From assembly GCA_032027145.1 (NCBI GenBank), contig JAVSMP010000001.1:1206903-1270902 (forward strand): a DNA stretch of 64,000 bases, read 5' to 3'. The notes beneath the pieces are model-generated. The model was given only the letters and a program-made list of their open reading frames with translations. It was not told the origin of the DNA and made no database searches. The stretch is from Ignavibacterium sp. Lineage in GTDB: Bacteria > Bacteroidota > Ignavibacteria > Ignavibacteriales > Ignavibacteriaceae. Positions 8,652-18,087 of the stretch are shown one piece after another (the first letter of the stretch is position 1; the number at the start of each line of letters is the position of its first letter). Both the position numbers and the translations under genes were made by a program.

Positions 8652-9618
8652 TGATTATGTTTGGTCAGTAGACAGTGTTGATTATGATACTCTACCTGGA
8701 AGAATAGAATTATATTCAATCTGGGGTAGTTCTCCAACAGATGTTTGGGGTGCAGGATTTTCAGAAGATGTAAGAAATTGTCTTTGGCATTATGATGGTG
8801 AAAAATGGAACCGTGCGGTATGGAATACTCCTATAACTGAATTTGGTAATGGTTCTAAAAGTGTTGGAGGGGTTTGGGGAACGGCGCAAAATGATGTATG
8901 GGCTTTTGGAGGAAGATTATTTAGCAATCCTGAAAGAGTTGAACCCTTTATAATGCATTATGATGGAAATCAATGGAAAGAAGTAATTGGACCTAAGGAC
9001 CAAATGCCAATTGGCTTTAGAGATATTTACGCACTTAGAAAAGATCATTTTTGGATATCGTCATCTGATTTTGTAAGTGAATATAAAGATGGAATCTGGA
9101 AAAAATATTTTATTGGTGAAAATTATATTATTCAGTCCATAGAGGGAATTGGTGCCAATGTTTACTTAATAGCATATCCTATAGGTATAGACTCTTTATT
9201 TCTAATGAAATTAAATGGAAATAAATTCACAATAGTTGATAATACGTCTCTATTTGGACAAGGAAAATTTGGACATCTTGCTTTAACATTTATGGAAAAG
9301 AAAGTCATCACTGCGGACGACTATGGGATTTATGAAGCAGATGTAAGCGAAGCTACTATTCTTTATAATTCATGGAGTACCATTGTCAGTACATCATCAG
9401 TAGGATTCGCAAATTCTTTATGGTTATCTAATAAAAATATTTGGTTGGTAGGAAATTATATATATCCCTATCACTTCAACGGAACGAATTGGAAGGAAAT
9501 AGATATTTATTTGGGAAATAATCAACAATCAGAAAATGTTTTTTGGGGTATTTGGGGAGATGGTAATGAAATTTTTATTGGGGATACTGAAAATAGTGTA
9601 GTGTATCACGGTAAATAA
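8542..9618 (+). CDS. outer-surface lipoprotein, paralogue of the 5927 gene
   Basis: The start is the ATG at 8542 after AGGAGG, 78 bases downstream of the longest possible ORF start, giving 358 residues. The lipoprotein signal is identical to that of the 5927 gene (lipobox TISC), followed by NTTEPTEELKPGRRDYVW. Repeats include IWGSSPTDVWGAG, GVWGTAQNDVWAFG, LWHYDG and IMHYDG, and the protein ends with a WGIWGDGNEIFIG blade. After the first ~40 residues it is only distantly similar to its paralogue. No catalytic residues are recognised; a surface-binding role is a guess. It is followed after 39 bases by the disrupted protease gene, repeating the pattern lipoprotein then secreted hydrolase seen at 5927-8201. 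Confidence 0.8.
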   Translation: MLKINYLFLSLFLIALFVLTISCNTTEPTEELKPGRRDYVWSVDSVDYDTLPGRIELYSIWGSSPTDVWGAGFSEDVRNCLWHYDGEKWNRAVWNTPITEFGNGSKSVGGVWGTAQNDVWAFGGRLFSNPERVEPFIMHYDGNQWKEVIGPKDQMPIGFRDIYALRKDHFWISSSDFVSEYKDGIWKKYFIGENYIIQSIEGIGANVYLIAYPIGIDSLFLMKLNGNKFTIVDNTSLFGQGKFGHLALTFMEKKVITADDYGIYEADVSEATILYNSWSTIVSTSSVGFANSLWLSNKNIWLVGNYIYPYHFNGTNWKEIDIYLGNNQQSENVFWGIWGDGNEIFIGDTENSVVYHGK

Positions 9619-9657
9619 TTTAAACTAAACGTTTAAAACAAAACAGGAGAAATAGCC

Positions 9658-10112
9658 ATGAAATATTCTATACAAATTCTGCTAATCATTATTGTGCTAC
9701 TTTCGTCAGTTGGATATTCACAATATGGTTATTGTAATGATGGACAAGGAAATGATAATAATCCTTGCGGCCTTCCGGAAGGGAATTATCAGATTAGCAA
9801 TCATAAATGGTATAAGTCAGAATTAAAATATTTTTACGTAAATGGAACTAATGATATTGAGAGTGATTTGGAAAAACAAGCTTTTGAGGCTGCATTTGAT
9901 AAATGGGCGGAAGCTGTTCCATTTGATTTTGTAGAAGTATTAAGCCAGAATGAAGCGGATATTAAAATTGTTTATTTGGCTTATTCGGATTTTTCCGAAT
10001 TAATGGGACATGAAACAAGTGCATATGCCCTAGCTTTTCAACCTGAAAATGACTGTAGAGGATTGTTAGCGCTAAATGATGGGATGAGATTTTCTTTGGA
10101 AATGAATCCTTC
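9658..10112 (+). pseudogene. matrixin-type metalloprotease, 5' part (split by IS3 element)
   Basis: AGGAG precedes the ATG. The product begins with a signal peptide (cleavage near SVGYSQ) and then a matrix-metalloprotease-like N-terminal catalytic stretch: FDKWAEAVPFDFVEV, NEADIKIVYL, and YALAFQPENDCRGLLALNDG, as in proteins where these precede HExxHxxGxxH. The coding sequence is broken after codon 151 by the IS element whose left end is at 10113; the ORF as found runs on into the IS to a stop at 10153-10155, giving an inactive 165-residue product. Deleting the IS and one CTTC repeat restores the frame to the segment at 11517. Confidence 0.85.
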
Positions 10113-10179
10113 TGTAACGCTTCAGAAGGAAATGGAATTTTATAATTTTGTGTAATGTAAAAATAGAAAGGAAATTCTA

Positions 10180-10506
10180 ATGTCCGAAACAAAAAGAGAA
10201 AGAAAACATTACTCCCCGGATCAGAAAGTTCTTATCCTTAGAGAACTTCTTGAAAACAATCTTCCCATCAGCCAGCTTGCTGAAAAGTACCAGGTTCACC
10301 CTAACGACATCTATAACTGGAAGAAAAAACTCTTTGAATATGCTAAAGATATTTTTCAGAGTAAATCAGTTAATCAGAAACAAACCTCCCTGGAACAGAA
10401 AAAGATTGAAAAGCTTCAGTCTAAATTAAGAGATCGTGAGGAGGCGATAGCCTTTCTGCTTAAAGAAAACATCGAAATAAAAAAAAGTATAGATGGGGAG
10501 ATATGA
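10180..10506 (+). CDS. IS3-family transposase OrfA (HTH protein)
   Basis: A 108-residue protein with AAAGGAAATT before the ATG. A helix-turn-helix of the transposase-8 type occupies about residues 10-55 (SPDQKVLILRELLENNL, ISQLAEKYQVHPNDIYNWKK) and a leucine-rich coiled coil follows at about 60-105 that normally mediates OrfA/OrfAB multimerisation. It binds the IS ends. Its last codons contain a run of eight A (10479-10486), a slippery site where -1 slippage would join it to OrfB. Its TGA overlaps the ATG of orfB (ATGA, 10503-10506). Confidence 0.93.
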   Translation: MSETKRERKHYSPDQKVLILRELLENNLPISQLAEKYQVHPNDIYNWKKKLFEYAKDIFQSKSVNQKQTSLEQKKIEKLQSKLRDREEAIAFLLKENIEIKKSIDGEI

Positions 10507-11462
10507 ACAGAAAGTGGGTTGAACCTGACGTAAGAGATAATGTTGTGGAGTTTGTAAACTTCATAAGACTCAAGACTGATATTCCGCTTAAAGGCATCAC
10601 TCCTCTTTTAGGCATTAGTTCCAGTAAATATTATTCCTGGATTGAGAGGAAAGGAGTAAAAAATAACCATAACGGAAAGACTTCCAAGGAACATTGGTGC
10701 CTGGACTGGGAGAAGAAAGCCATTATTGTCTATGCTAAAGTTCATCCCGTAGAAGGTTACAGACGCCTTACTTACAAGATGATTGATGATAATGTTGTTG
10801 CTGTTTCGCCTGCTACTACTTACAGAATACTTAAAGCTGCCGGCTTACTTAACAGGTGGAATAAAGTTAAAAGATCTTCTAAAGGAGGTGGCTTTGATCA
10901 GCCAACAGCTCCTCACCAGCACTGGCATACCGATATTAAGTATGTTAACTATCACGGAACTTTTCTGTTTCTTATTTCTGTTATTGATGGTTACTCACGA
11001 TATATAGTTCATCACGAACTAAGACGAAGTATGCAACAGTTTGATGTTCAGTTAACCTTGCAGAGAGCTTTAGAGAAGTACCCCGGCACAAAGCCAAGAA
11101 TCATTTCAGATAATGGTCCTCAGTTTATTTCCAAAGACTTTGCTGAATATCTGAAGCTTCTAGGACTTCAGCATATAAGAACCTCTGTTGCTTATCCTCA
11201 GAGTAATGGCAAGATCGAACGATACCATAGAACTATTCATCAGGACTGCTTAATGAAAACCTCTTTAATCAATCTTGATGATGCACGCAAACAGATTTCA
11301 TCTTATATTGATTACTACAATACTAAAAGACTTCACAGTTCGTTGTTTTATTTAACACCTGAAGATTTTCTTATTGACAGAGTTGAAGAAAAGCTGAAAG
11401 TAAGAGAACGAAAACTTAAAGAAGCTAAACTGAAAAGAATTGAGGTTAGATATGCAAGCTAA
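10503..11462 (+). CDS. IS3-family transposase OrfB (DDE integrase)
   Basis: A 319-residue catalytic subunit. An HTH_21-like N-region (YAKVHPVEGYRRLTYKM) precedes an rve integrase core with the DDE triad visible as Asp in HWHTDIKYV (~145), Asp in IISDNGPQF (~205) and Glu in SNGKIERYHRT (~240), then the conserved YNTKRLHSSL. It is in the -1 frame relative to orfA. GGGGAG two bases before its ATG could also allow independent or coupled initiation. The fusion OrfAB is the usual active transposase in this family; no stops interrupt the -1 frame between the A-run and this ATG. Confidence 0.95.
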   Translation: MNRKWVEPDVRDNVVEFVNFIRLKTDIPLKGITPLLGISSSKYYSWIERKGVKNNHNGKTSKEHWCLDWEKKAIIVYAKVHPVEGYRRLTYKMIDDNVVAVSPATTYRILKAAGLLNRWNKVKRSSKGGGFDQPTAPHQHWHTDIKYVNYHGTFLFLISVIDGYSRYIVHHELRRSMQQFDVQLTLQRALEKYPGTKPRIISDNGPQFISKDFAEYLKLLGLQHIRTSVAYPQSNGKIERYHRTIHQDCLMKTSLINLDDARKQISSYIDYYNTKRLHSSLFYLTPEDFLIDRVEEKLKVRERKLKEAKLKRIEVRYAS

Positions 11463-11512
11463 TCTACCTTATTTAGTTAACACCAAATTCCATTTTCCGC
11501 TGAACCAATACA

Positions 11513-13524
11513 CTTCAAACGCTGTAGATTTATACTATGTTGCTCTACATGAGATGGGACATGTTTTGGGTTTATGTCATTCAAATAATACCAGTACTGT
11601 TATGCATTATGAATATGGAAGCAGTAAAAGAAATTTACATTCTTATGATATTACTGGCATTAGACAAATATATGATGTGGTAAAGGTAAAAAATGAATTT
11701 AAAAATCCAGGTGGTTCATTAGCGAATGGGGGTATAATAAATGCTGAAGTAAATCCAGGGGTTTATAAAGATTTTAATACGGATGGTTTACCAAATAATG
11801 AAAAATCTTTTGGTTTTAATAAAAATTCACAAAGGCGATTTGAAGCTAAAGAACAAACTTTTCAGAATTTAGATAGAAAGTTTAATCCTTTCCAACAAAA
11901 TAATGGAGGATGGATTTTAAATGATGTTACTGTTTTGGGATACAATCAGGTTCTTAATACTTCAGTAAATACAGGGACGTATAAAGCCAGATATCGATAT
12001 AAAACCAATATAGGATTAAATGCAATAACAGAGTTTAATGGAACAATCCCTACTGGAATAACTATAAGCCAAATATATCAATATGAAAATGGTTCAATAA
12101 TGGCACCTTCACCATATCAACCAAGTGGAAGTAGTATAAATTACAACTTTTCCTACTGGACAGATGATTTTACAAAAGATAATCCAAGAGTAATTACACC
12201 AACCGACAACCAAACTTATACAGCACTCTACAAATACCCTCATCATTCAAACACTGGTTCATTTGTTAACAGCGGTCAGCGTAAAGTAATTCGATCTGAG
12301 GATGGATACCTACATCTTGTTTATGAGAGTATGGGTTATGTTTGGTATGAAAGAAGCACAGACAACGGCGCAACCTGGCATATAATGAATGGCGGTAAAC
12401 CAATTGATAAAAATCCATCCAAATCTCCTTCTATAGATTTTTATTATGGCTATCAAAGACTTATTATAGTTTATCAAACCTGGGCAGAAGATTATAATGA
12501 GTTTGCAGCTATTAAAGCTGCTTGTTTTAAATTAGGTGAATTAGAATTTACCACAACGGTAGAACAAAGTTATCTTAGTACATACTCTGAAGTAAATTAT
12601 AAGCCGGTTGTAGGTTATGCCAGCAATGATAATATTGCTGTTGCCTGGGAAGATTATGGCGTTTGGGTTTTAACCGGCGTGCTATCTTTTAGTACAAACC
12701 AGATAATCTGGAATAATATTATCGGAGTAGATAATAATAACAGTGATAATATAAATCCAACTATTGCAGCTTACAAAACAACACCAGGCACAGCAACATT
12801 TCACTTAGCGTGGCAGAGCAATTACAGCACTATCAGATATTGCAACTTAACCGAGCAAAGCAAAGGTTCTTTCCTGGTTTTTGCAGTAGATCAGGTTTCA
12901 CAGGGCTGCGGTTTTCCTGTTAATTATTATCCTTCGATAAATGTTTCAAATTCAAATGATGTACAGCTTGTTTGGATAGGTACGCCTTATTATGGCTCCA
13001 CTTACAGAAAAGCTTTATCAAGAAGCAGAACCACAAACTGGAGTTCTTCGTTTGCCTAGTATGGCAATAATGTTGAAAAATTAAAAACAGCAACTTTTAG
13101 TTTTAATATAACCGGTTTGCCTACTTCATCGTTAGCTATAAGATTAAAAGTAAATAATAATCTCAAACCACAATATGCTGCAGCTGTAATTAAATCCGAT
13201 GAAAGCGTACTTTTAAAAAATAATCCTATTGAGTTAAACTTATCCGGGACAGAAACAGTTAAGGAATATTCTCTTGATCAGAATTACCCTAATCCATTTA
13301 ATCCAAGCACAACCATAAAATTCCAGATACCCAAAGATGGTTTTGTTTCAGTCAAAGTATATGATATACTCGGTAATGAAATCACAACTCTTATAAATGA
13401 AGAAAAATCATAAGGAAGATATGAAGTTATCTTCAATGCAAGTTCGCTAGCAAACGGAGTGTACATATATAAAATCCAGTCTGGTGATTTTAATAGCTCA
13501 AAGAAGATGATACTTATCGAGTAA
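11513..13524 (+). pseudogene. matrixin-type metalloprotease with propeller and T9SS domain, 3' part
   Basis: Continues the gene begun at 9658 (frame resumes at codon TCA across the duplication). It starts NAVDLYYVALHEMGHVLGLCHS, the HExGHxxGxxH zinc site plus a following VMHYEY Met-turn. Then come a linker and an Asp-box-type region (ERSTDNGATWH near 12360) and the sorting domain ([16 protein letters not shown] near 13280, SSKKMILIE at the end). Two in-frame stops interrupt it: TAG at 13057-13059 and TAA at 13411-13413, each followed by clearly homologous coding in the same frame. The repaired gene would encode 820 residues. It would have been an exported, surface-attached protease. An ORF reading from 11440 starts inside the IS and is not a real start. 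Confidence 0.88.
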
Positions 13525-13601
13525 TGTTCAATTAACAACTTACAATGCTCAAAATTTAATTTCTAAATTTAAGATTGAGCACTGAACATTTAACATTTTT
13601 G

Positions 13602-13627
13602 AGGCGGTCTTGGGATCGCTTTTTTTA
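13602..13627 (+). terminator. terminator of the disrupted protease gene
   Basis: GCGGTC/GATCGC stem with a 4-base loop and a run of seven T, 78 bases after the final stop. It has the same core as the terminators near 5700, 34430 and 36910. The 140 bases between it and the next terminator hold nothing I recognise. Confidence 0.75.
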
Positions 13628-13767
13628 TTGAAACAATTTTTGACTTTAGATGATTTTGGTACAGAGGTTAATGCATTTATTTATACGCTATGGAAAATTG
13701 TGGAGTAATTTATAAACAGATATTAAAATGACTTTAATATCACATACATAAAACAGGTCTTATCAAA

Positions 13768-13802
13768 AACCTTCGAGATTTTAGATCATAATCCCGAAGG
13801 TT
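13768..13802 (-). terminator. terminator of the small membrane protein gene
   Basis: AACCTTCG pairs with CGAAGGTT, extended by GATT/AATC; on the minus strand it is followed by TTTTTGAT, 11 bases past the stop at 13814. Confidence 0.75.
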
Positions 13803-13813
13803 AAAAAGAATTC

Positions 13814-14092
13814 TTAAACACTCTGAATATTATAACCGCCGCTAAATAAAGAACTGAGCATTGTCCATAATGCAGCAAAGAAAATTATCATTAAAACAAT
13901 TACAATAAGCATCATAATAAGTGCTGCCTGTGCCCACGTTTTTTTACTTGGATGAGTACTATCACTAAATGCCCAGACAAACATCATAATAATTCCAACA
14001 AGCGGAATTGCCTGAATGATAAAAGTAATTAACCAATCTCCAATTGTCATTGGTTTATAATTACTGTTAAAGCCAGTATTTAAAGAATCCAT
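13814..14092 (-). CDS. small membrane protein with two transmembrane helices
   Basis: I chose the ATG at 14092, preceded by AGGAGG, over one at 14143, giving 92 residues. Helices lie at about residues 18-42 (LITFIIQAIPLVGIIMMFVW) and 54-80 (AALIMMLIVIVLMIIFFAAL), separated by a short polar loop with SDSTHPSKKTWAQ. Similar small proteins with IPLVGIIMMFVWAF are widespread in Bacteroidota but I know no function. It is a single gene with its own terminator. Confidence 0.75.
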   Translation of the reverse strand: MDSLNTGFNSNYKPMTIGDWLITFIIQAIPLVGIIMMFVWAFSDSTHPSKKTWAQAALIMMLIVIVLMIIFFAALWTMLSSLFSGGYNIQSV

Positions 14093-14400
14093 CTTACCTC
14101 CTAATGTTATGTTATTATTTGAAAGTAATATATCCCTTTGCAAAATTAGACTTAATAAGTTTTAGTGACAACAAAAGAAAAATAAAAATTACCGAACCTT
14201 CATAATTTTCAATAGTTAACTATCATAAAATATTATTCTTAAAATTGGGAAAAGCTTTTCACTTTTATTCTTCAGATTTAAAAATTCCTGTTGATTTTAG
14301 CTTCATTAATTCGTTTTTAAGCTTATTTGCTTGGTATTATTATTGGGTAAATCTTATAACTTAAAACTATGGAATTCAATCAAAACTTAACGGATTAAAA

Positions 14401-17400
14401 ATGGAAAGAAAAAAAATAACGATTGATGGCAATGAAGCAGCTGCATATGTTGCATATAATACAAACGAAGTAATTGCTATTTATCCAATTACGCCTTCAT
14501 CAAATATGGGTGAGTGGTGCGATGCTTGGTCAGCAGTTAATAAGAAAAATATATGGGGAATCGTTCCTTCTGTAAGCGAATTACAAAGTGAAGGCGGTGC
14601 ATCTGGAAGTGTACATGGCGCATTACAAACTGGTGCCTTAACTACAACATTTACAGCATCACAAGGGTTGTTGTTAATGATTCCGAATATGTTCAAAATA
14701 GCCGGTGAGTTAACTTCAACAGTATTTCATGTTTCCGCTAGATCAGTAGCTGCCGCAGCACTTTCAATTTTTGGCGATCACTCTGATGTTATGGCAACAC
14801 GTTCAACAGGATTTGCGTTGTTGTCATCCAATTCTGTTCAGGAAGTAATGGATTTTGCTTTGATTTCGCAAGCTGCAACTTTAGAGGCTCGTGTTCCTTT
14901 TATTCACTTCTTTGACGGATTCAGAACTTCGCACGAAGTAATGAAAATTGAAGAGTTGACAAAAGCAGATATGCAGGCTATGCTTGATGAAGACCTTATC
15001 TTTGCACATCGCAAACGAGCATTAACTCCTGATAATCCGGTTATGAGAGGTACAGCTCAAAACCCTGATGTTTATTTTCAGGGCAGAGAAACTGTAAATC
15101 CGTTCTATATCGCCTGTCCGGCAATTGTTCAAAAACAGATGGATAAATTCGCCAAGCTAACAGGTCGTCAATATCACTTATTCGATTATGTCGGTGCACC
15201 AGATGCAGAAAAGATTATTGTAATGATGGGCTCCGGAAGTCAGGCTGCTGAAGAAACTGTAGAATTCTTAGCTGCAAAAGGAGAAAAGGTTGGTTTAATT
15301 AAAGTAAGATTATACAGACCATTTTCTGTTGATCACTTTATTAATGCACTGCCCAAAACTGTAAAATCAATTGCTGTTCTGGATAGAACAAAAGAACCTG
15401 GTTCAAGCGGTGAACCGCTTTACCTTGATATTGTAAATTCAATATCAGAAAAATATATGGCTGGCGAATTGCAGTTTGCATATCCCAAAATTGTAGGCGG
15501 AAGATATGGATTATCTTCCAAAGAATTTACTCCTGCAATGGTTAAAGCTGTGCTTGATAATTTATCCAAAGAAAAACCTAAAACACATTTTACAGTCGGA
15601 ATTATAGAAGATGTTACTAACAGTAGTTTGGATTTTGATCCAAAATTTTCTGTTGAATCTGAAGAGACTTTCCGCGGTAAATTTTATGGACTTGGTGCAG
15701 ATGGTACAGTTGGTGCAAATAAAAATTCAATTAAGATTATCGGTGAAGGAACTGATTATTTTGCACAGGGTTATTTTGTTTATGATTCAAAGAAATCAGG
15801 TTCAACCACTGTATCTCATTTAAGATTCGGACCGAAAGAAATAAAATCAACCTACCTGATTAACAAAGCACATTTTCTTGCTTGTCATCAGCAGGTATTT
15901 TTAGAACAATGGGATATGCTCAAAGAAGCAAGTGAAGGCTCTACATTTTTATTAAATACAAAGATTGATAAGGAAAATGTTTGGGATTCATTACCTGAAA
16001 AAGTTCAAAGGGATCTTATTGAAAAGAAAATGAAATTCTGGATTATTGATGCTTACAAAGTTGCCGAAGAAACCGGAATGGGCGGAAGAGTTAATACAAT
16101 TATGCAGACCTGTTTCTTTGCAATATCAAACATCTTTCCTCAGGAAAAAGCAATTGATCTGATAAAAGATTCAATTAAGAAAACTTACGGTGCTAAAGGC
16201 GATAAGATCGTTCAAATGAATTTTGATGCTGTTGATAAAACACTTGCTAATCTGTTCGAAGTTCAAGTTCCAAATAAAATCACCAGCAAAATAAAGATGC
16301 AGCCGCCTGTTTCCGGCAATGCACCTGATTTTGTTAAAGAAGTTACAGCAAGAATTATTGCAGGCGAAGGTGATCAATTACCGGTTAGCAAAATGCCGAT
16401 TGACGGAACCTTTCCGCTATCAACAACAAAATGGGAAAAGAGAAACATTGCCCTTGAAGTACCTGTCTGGGATAAGGAAATATGTATTCAATGTAATAAA
16501 TGCGTTATCGTTTGTCCGCATGCTGCTATACGTGCTAAAGTTTATGAAGAAAAAGATCTTAAAGGAGCACCTGAAACATTTAAGCACATCAGTTTTAAGT
16601 CTAAAGATTACGGCGACAATATGCTCTACTCGTTACAGGTAGCAGTAGAGGATTGTACTGGTTGTGAGCTTTGTGTTGATGTTTGCCCTGTTAAGAATAA
16701 AAAGGAAACTAAGTTAAAAGCAATCAATATGTCTGAGCAGCTTCCTATACGCGAGCAGGAAAGATTGAATTGGGATTTCTTCTTAAATATTCCTGAACTT
16801 GACAGAAGAAAAATTGCAGTTTCTAAAGTTAAAGATTCACAATTCTTAGAACCGCTGTTCGAATTTTCAGGTGCTTGTGCCGGCTGCGGTGAAACTCCGT
16901 ATGTAAAGTTAGTAAGTCAGTTATTTGGTGATAGAACAATGGTTGCAAACGCCACAGGATGTTCATCTATTTATGGCGGTAATTTGCCAACAACACCTTG
17001 GGCAGCAAATAAAGATGGACGCGGTCCTGCCTGGTCTAATTCATTATTTGAAGATAATGCAGAGTTCGGTTATGGATTCAGATTGGCTGTTGATAAACAC
17101 AATATGCAGGCAAAAGAACTTCTTAAATCACTATCTGCAGAAATAGGTAATGATCTTGTTGATGCCCTGATTAACTCACCGCAAAAGGATGAAGCTGATA
17201 TTTATGAACAAAGAGAAAGAGTAACGGCTTTAAAGAAAAAATTAGAAGATATGCTGAATGCAAAGTCTAATGGTAAAACCAGCGAAGTCAAGCATTTATT
17301 AAGTCTGGCAGATTATCTTGTAAAAAAATCTGTTTGGATTATGGGTGGTGATGGCTGGGCGTATGATATTGGTTATGGCGGATTAGATCACGTGTTAGCT

Positions 17401-17994
17401 TCGGGAAAAAATGTAAACATTCTTGTTCTTGATACAGAAGTTTATTCAAATACCGGCGGTCAGTGTTCTAAATCCACACCAAGAGCTGCAGTTGCTAAAT
17501 TTGCCGCTGCTGGTAAACCTGTTGCAAAAAAAGACCTTGGTTTGATGGCTATGACTTACGGAAATGTTTATGTTGCTAAAGTTGCAATGGGTGCAAATGA
17601 TCAGCATACATTAAGAGCATTTCTTGAAGCAGAAGCTTACGATGGTCCGTCATTGATAATTGCTTACAGCCATTGTATAGCTCACGGAATCAATATGGGC
17701 ACTGCAATGCAAAATCAAAAAGCTGCTGTTGATTCCGGCTACTGGCCCCTATTCAGATATAATCCTGAACTTGAAGCTGAGGGAAAGAATCCTTTTAAAA
17801 TGGACTCAAAAGGTCTGAAGATTAATCTTAAAGATTATGCTTATATGGAAACAAGATACAAGATGCTTACAAAGTCTCATCCACAGCTTGCAGAACAACT
17901 GATAAAAGAAGCTCAGGATGATGTTATAAGAAGATGGAAAGAATATGAAAGATTAGCAGCTTACGATCCGCAAAAAACAGAAGCAGGTGCATAG
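14401..17994 (+). CDS. nifJ: pyruvate:ferredoxin (flavodoxin) oxidoreductase, single-chain
   Basis: Oxidatively decarboxylates pyruvate to acetyl-CoA and CO2, passing electrons to ferredoxin, or works in reverse for CO2 fixation. At 1197 residues it has the full fused-domain length. Seen in order: pyruvate-binding domain with YPITPSSNMGEW near 25; CoA/transketolase-like domain; the EKR-type linker region near 440-490; two [4Fe-4S] motifs, CIQCNKCVIVCP near 696 and CTGCELCVDVCP near 751; proximal-cluster cysteines in CAGCGETPY near 826; and the TPP-Mg site GDGWAYDIGYGG then NTGGQCSKSTPR near 1020. All expected cysteines are present. It indicates an anaerobic or oxygen-tolerant fermentative/reductive life. 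The DHOD-like gene 93 bases downstream is likely in the same transcript. Confidence 0.96.
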   Translation: MERKKITIDGNEAAAYVAYNTNEVIAIYPITPSSNMGEWCDAWSAVNKKNIWGIVPSVSELQSEGGASGSVHGALQTGALTTTFTASQGLLLMIPNMFKIAGELTSTVFHVSARSVAAAALSIFGDHSDVMATRSTGFALLSSNSVQEVMDFALISQAATLEARVPFIHFFDGFRTSHEVMKIEELTKADMQAMLDEDLIFAHRKRALTPDNPVMRGTAQNPDVYFQGRETVNPFYIACPAIVQKQMDKFAKLTGRQYHLFDYVGAPDAEKIIVMMGSGSQAAEETVEFLAAKGEKVGLIKVRLYRPFSVDHFINALPKTVKSIAVLDRTKEPGSSGEPLYLDIVNSISEKYMAGELQFAYPKIVGGRYGLSSKEFTPAMVKAVLDNLSKEKPKTHFTVGIIEDVTNSSLDFDPKFSVESEETFRGKFYGLGADGTVGANKNSIKIIGEGTDYFAQGYFVYDSKKSGSTTVSHLRFGPKEIKSTYLINKAHFLACHQQVFLEQWDMLKEASEGSTFLLNTKIDKENVWDSLPEKVQRDLIEKKMKFWIIDAYKVAEETGMGGRVNTIMQTCFFAISNIFPQEKAIDLIKDSIKKTYGAKGDKIVQMNFDAVDKTLANLFEVQVPNKITSKIKMQPPVSGNAPDFVKEVTARIIAGEGDQLPVSKMPIDGTFPLSTTKWEKRNIALEVPVWDKEICIQCNKCVIVCPHAAIRAKVYEEKDLKGAPETFKHISFKSKDYGDNMLYSLQVAVEDCTGCELCVDVCPVKNKKETKLKAINMSEQLPIREQERLNWDFFLNIPELDRRKIAVSKVKDSQFLEPLFEFSGACAGCGETPYVKLVSQLFGDRTMVANATGCSSIYGGNLPTTPWAANKDGRGPAWSNSLFEDNAEFGYGFRLAVDKHNMQAKELLKSLSAEIGNDLVDALINSPQKDEADIYEQRERVTALKKKLEDMLNAKSNGKTSEVKHLLSLADYLVKKSVWIMGGDGWAYDIGYGGLDHVLASGKNVNILVLDTEVYSNTGGQCSKSTPRAAVAKFAAAGKPVAKKDLGLMAMTYGNVYVAKVAMGANDQHTLRAFLEAEAYDGPSLIIAYSHCIAHGINMGTAMQNQKAAVDSGYWPLFRYNPELEAEGKNPFKMDSKGLKINLKDYAYMETRYKMLTKSHPQLAEQLIKEAQDDVIRRWKEYERLAAYDPQKTEAGA

Positions 17995-18087
17995 GCTGAT
18001 TATATATTAAGAAGGAGTTAGAGAATTAAGTTGCTTTAACTCCACTTATTTCCAAATAATAAAGAAGAAATTATTAAGGTAAAAACA

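Larger units (their letters stand above)
10113..11512 (+). mobile_element. complete IS3-family insertion sequence, 1400 bp
   Basis: Imperfect 28-bp terminal inverted repeats: the left begins TGTAACGCTTCAG and the right, read inwards, TGTATTGGTTCAG; both end ATGGAATTT, with 22 of 28 matching. A 4-bp target duplication CTTC flanks it (10109-10112 and 11513-11516). It carries orfA and orfB in the -1 arrangement usual for IS3. TG...CA ends and 3-4 bp duplications are standard for the family. All parts look intact, so it may be mobile. Confidence 0.92.

Noticed and set aside
11440-11516. ORF start inside the IS for a 539-residue protein
   Set aside because: The start codon lies in the IS end and the frame there is only the continuation of the target gene; the true 5' end is at 9658.
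13057-13413. Stop-codon recoding (alternative code or selenocysteine/pyrrolysine)
   Set aside because: Two different stops (TAG, TAA) in one damaged gene, no TGA, and all other genes end normally; decay explains it better.
16480-16700. Cysteine motifs in PFOR as haem sites
   Set aside because: They are CxxCxxCxxxCP ferredoxin motifs without CxxCH.
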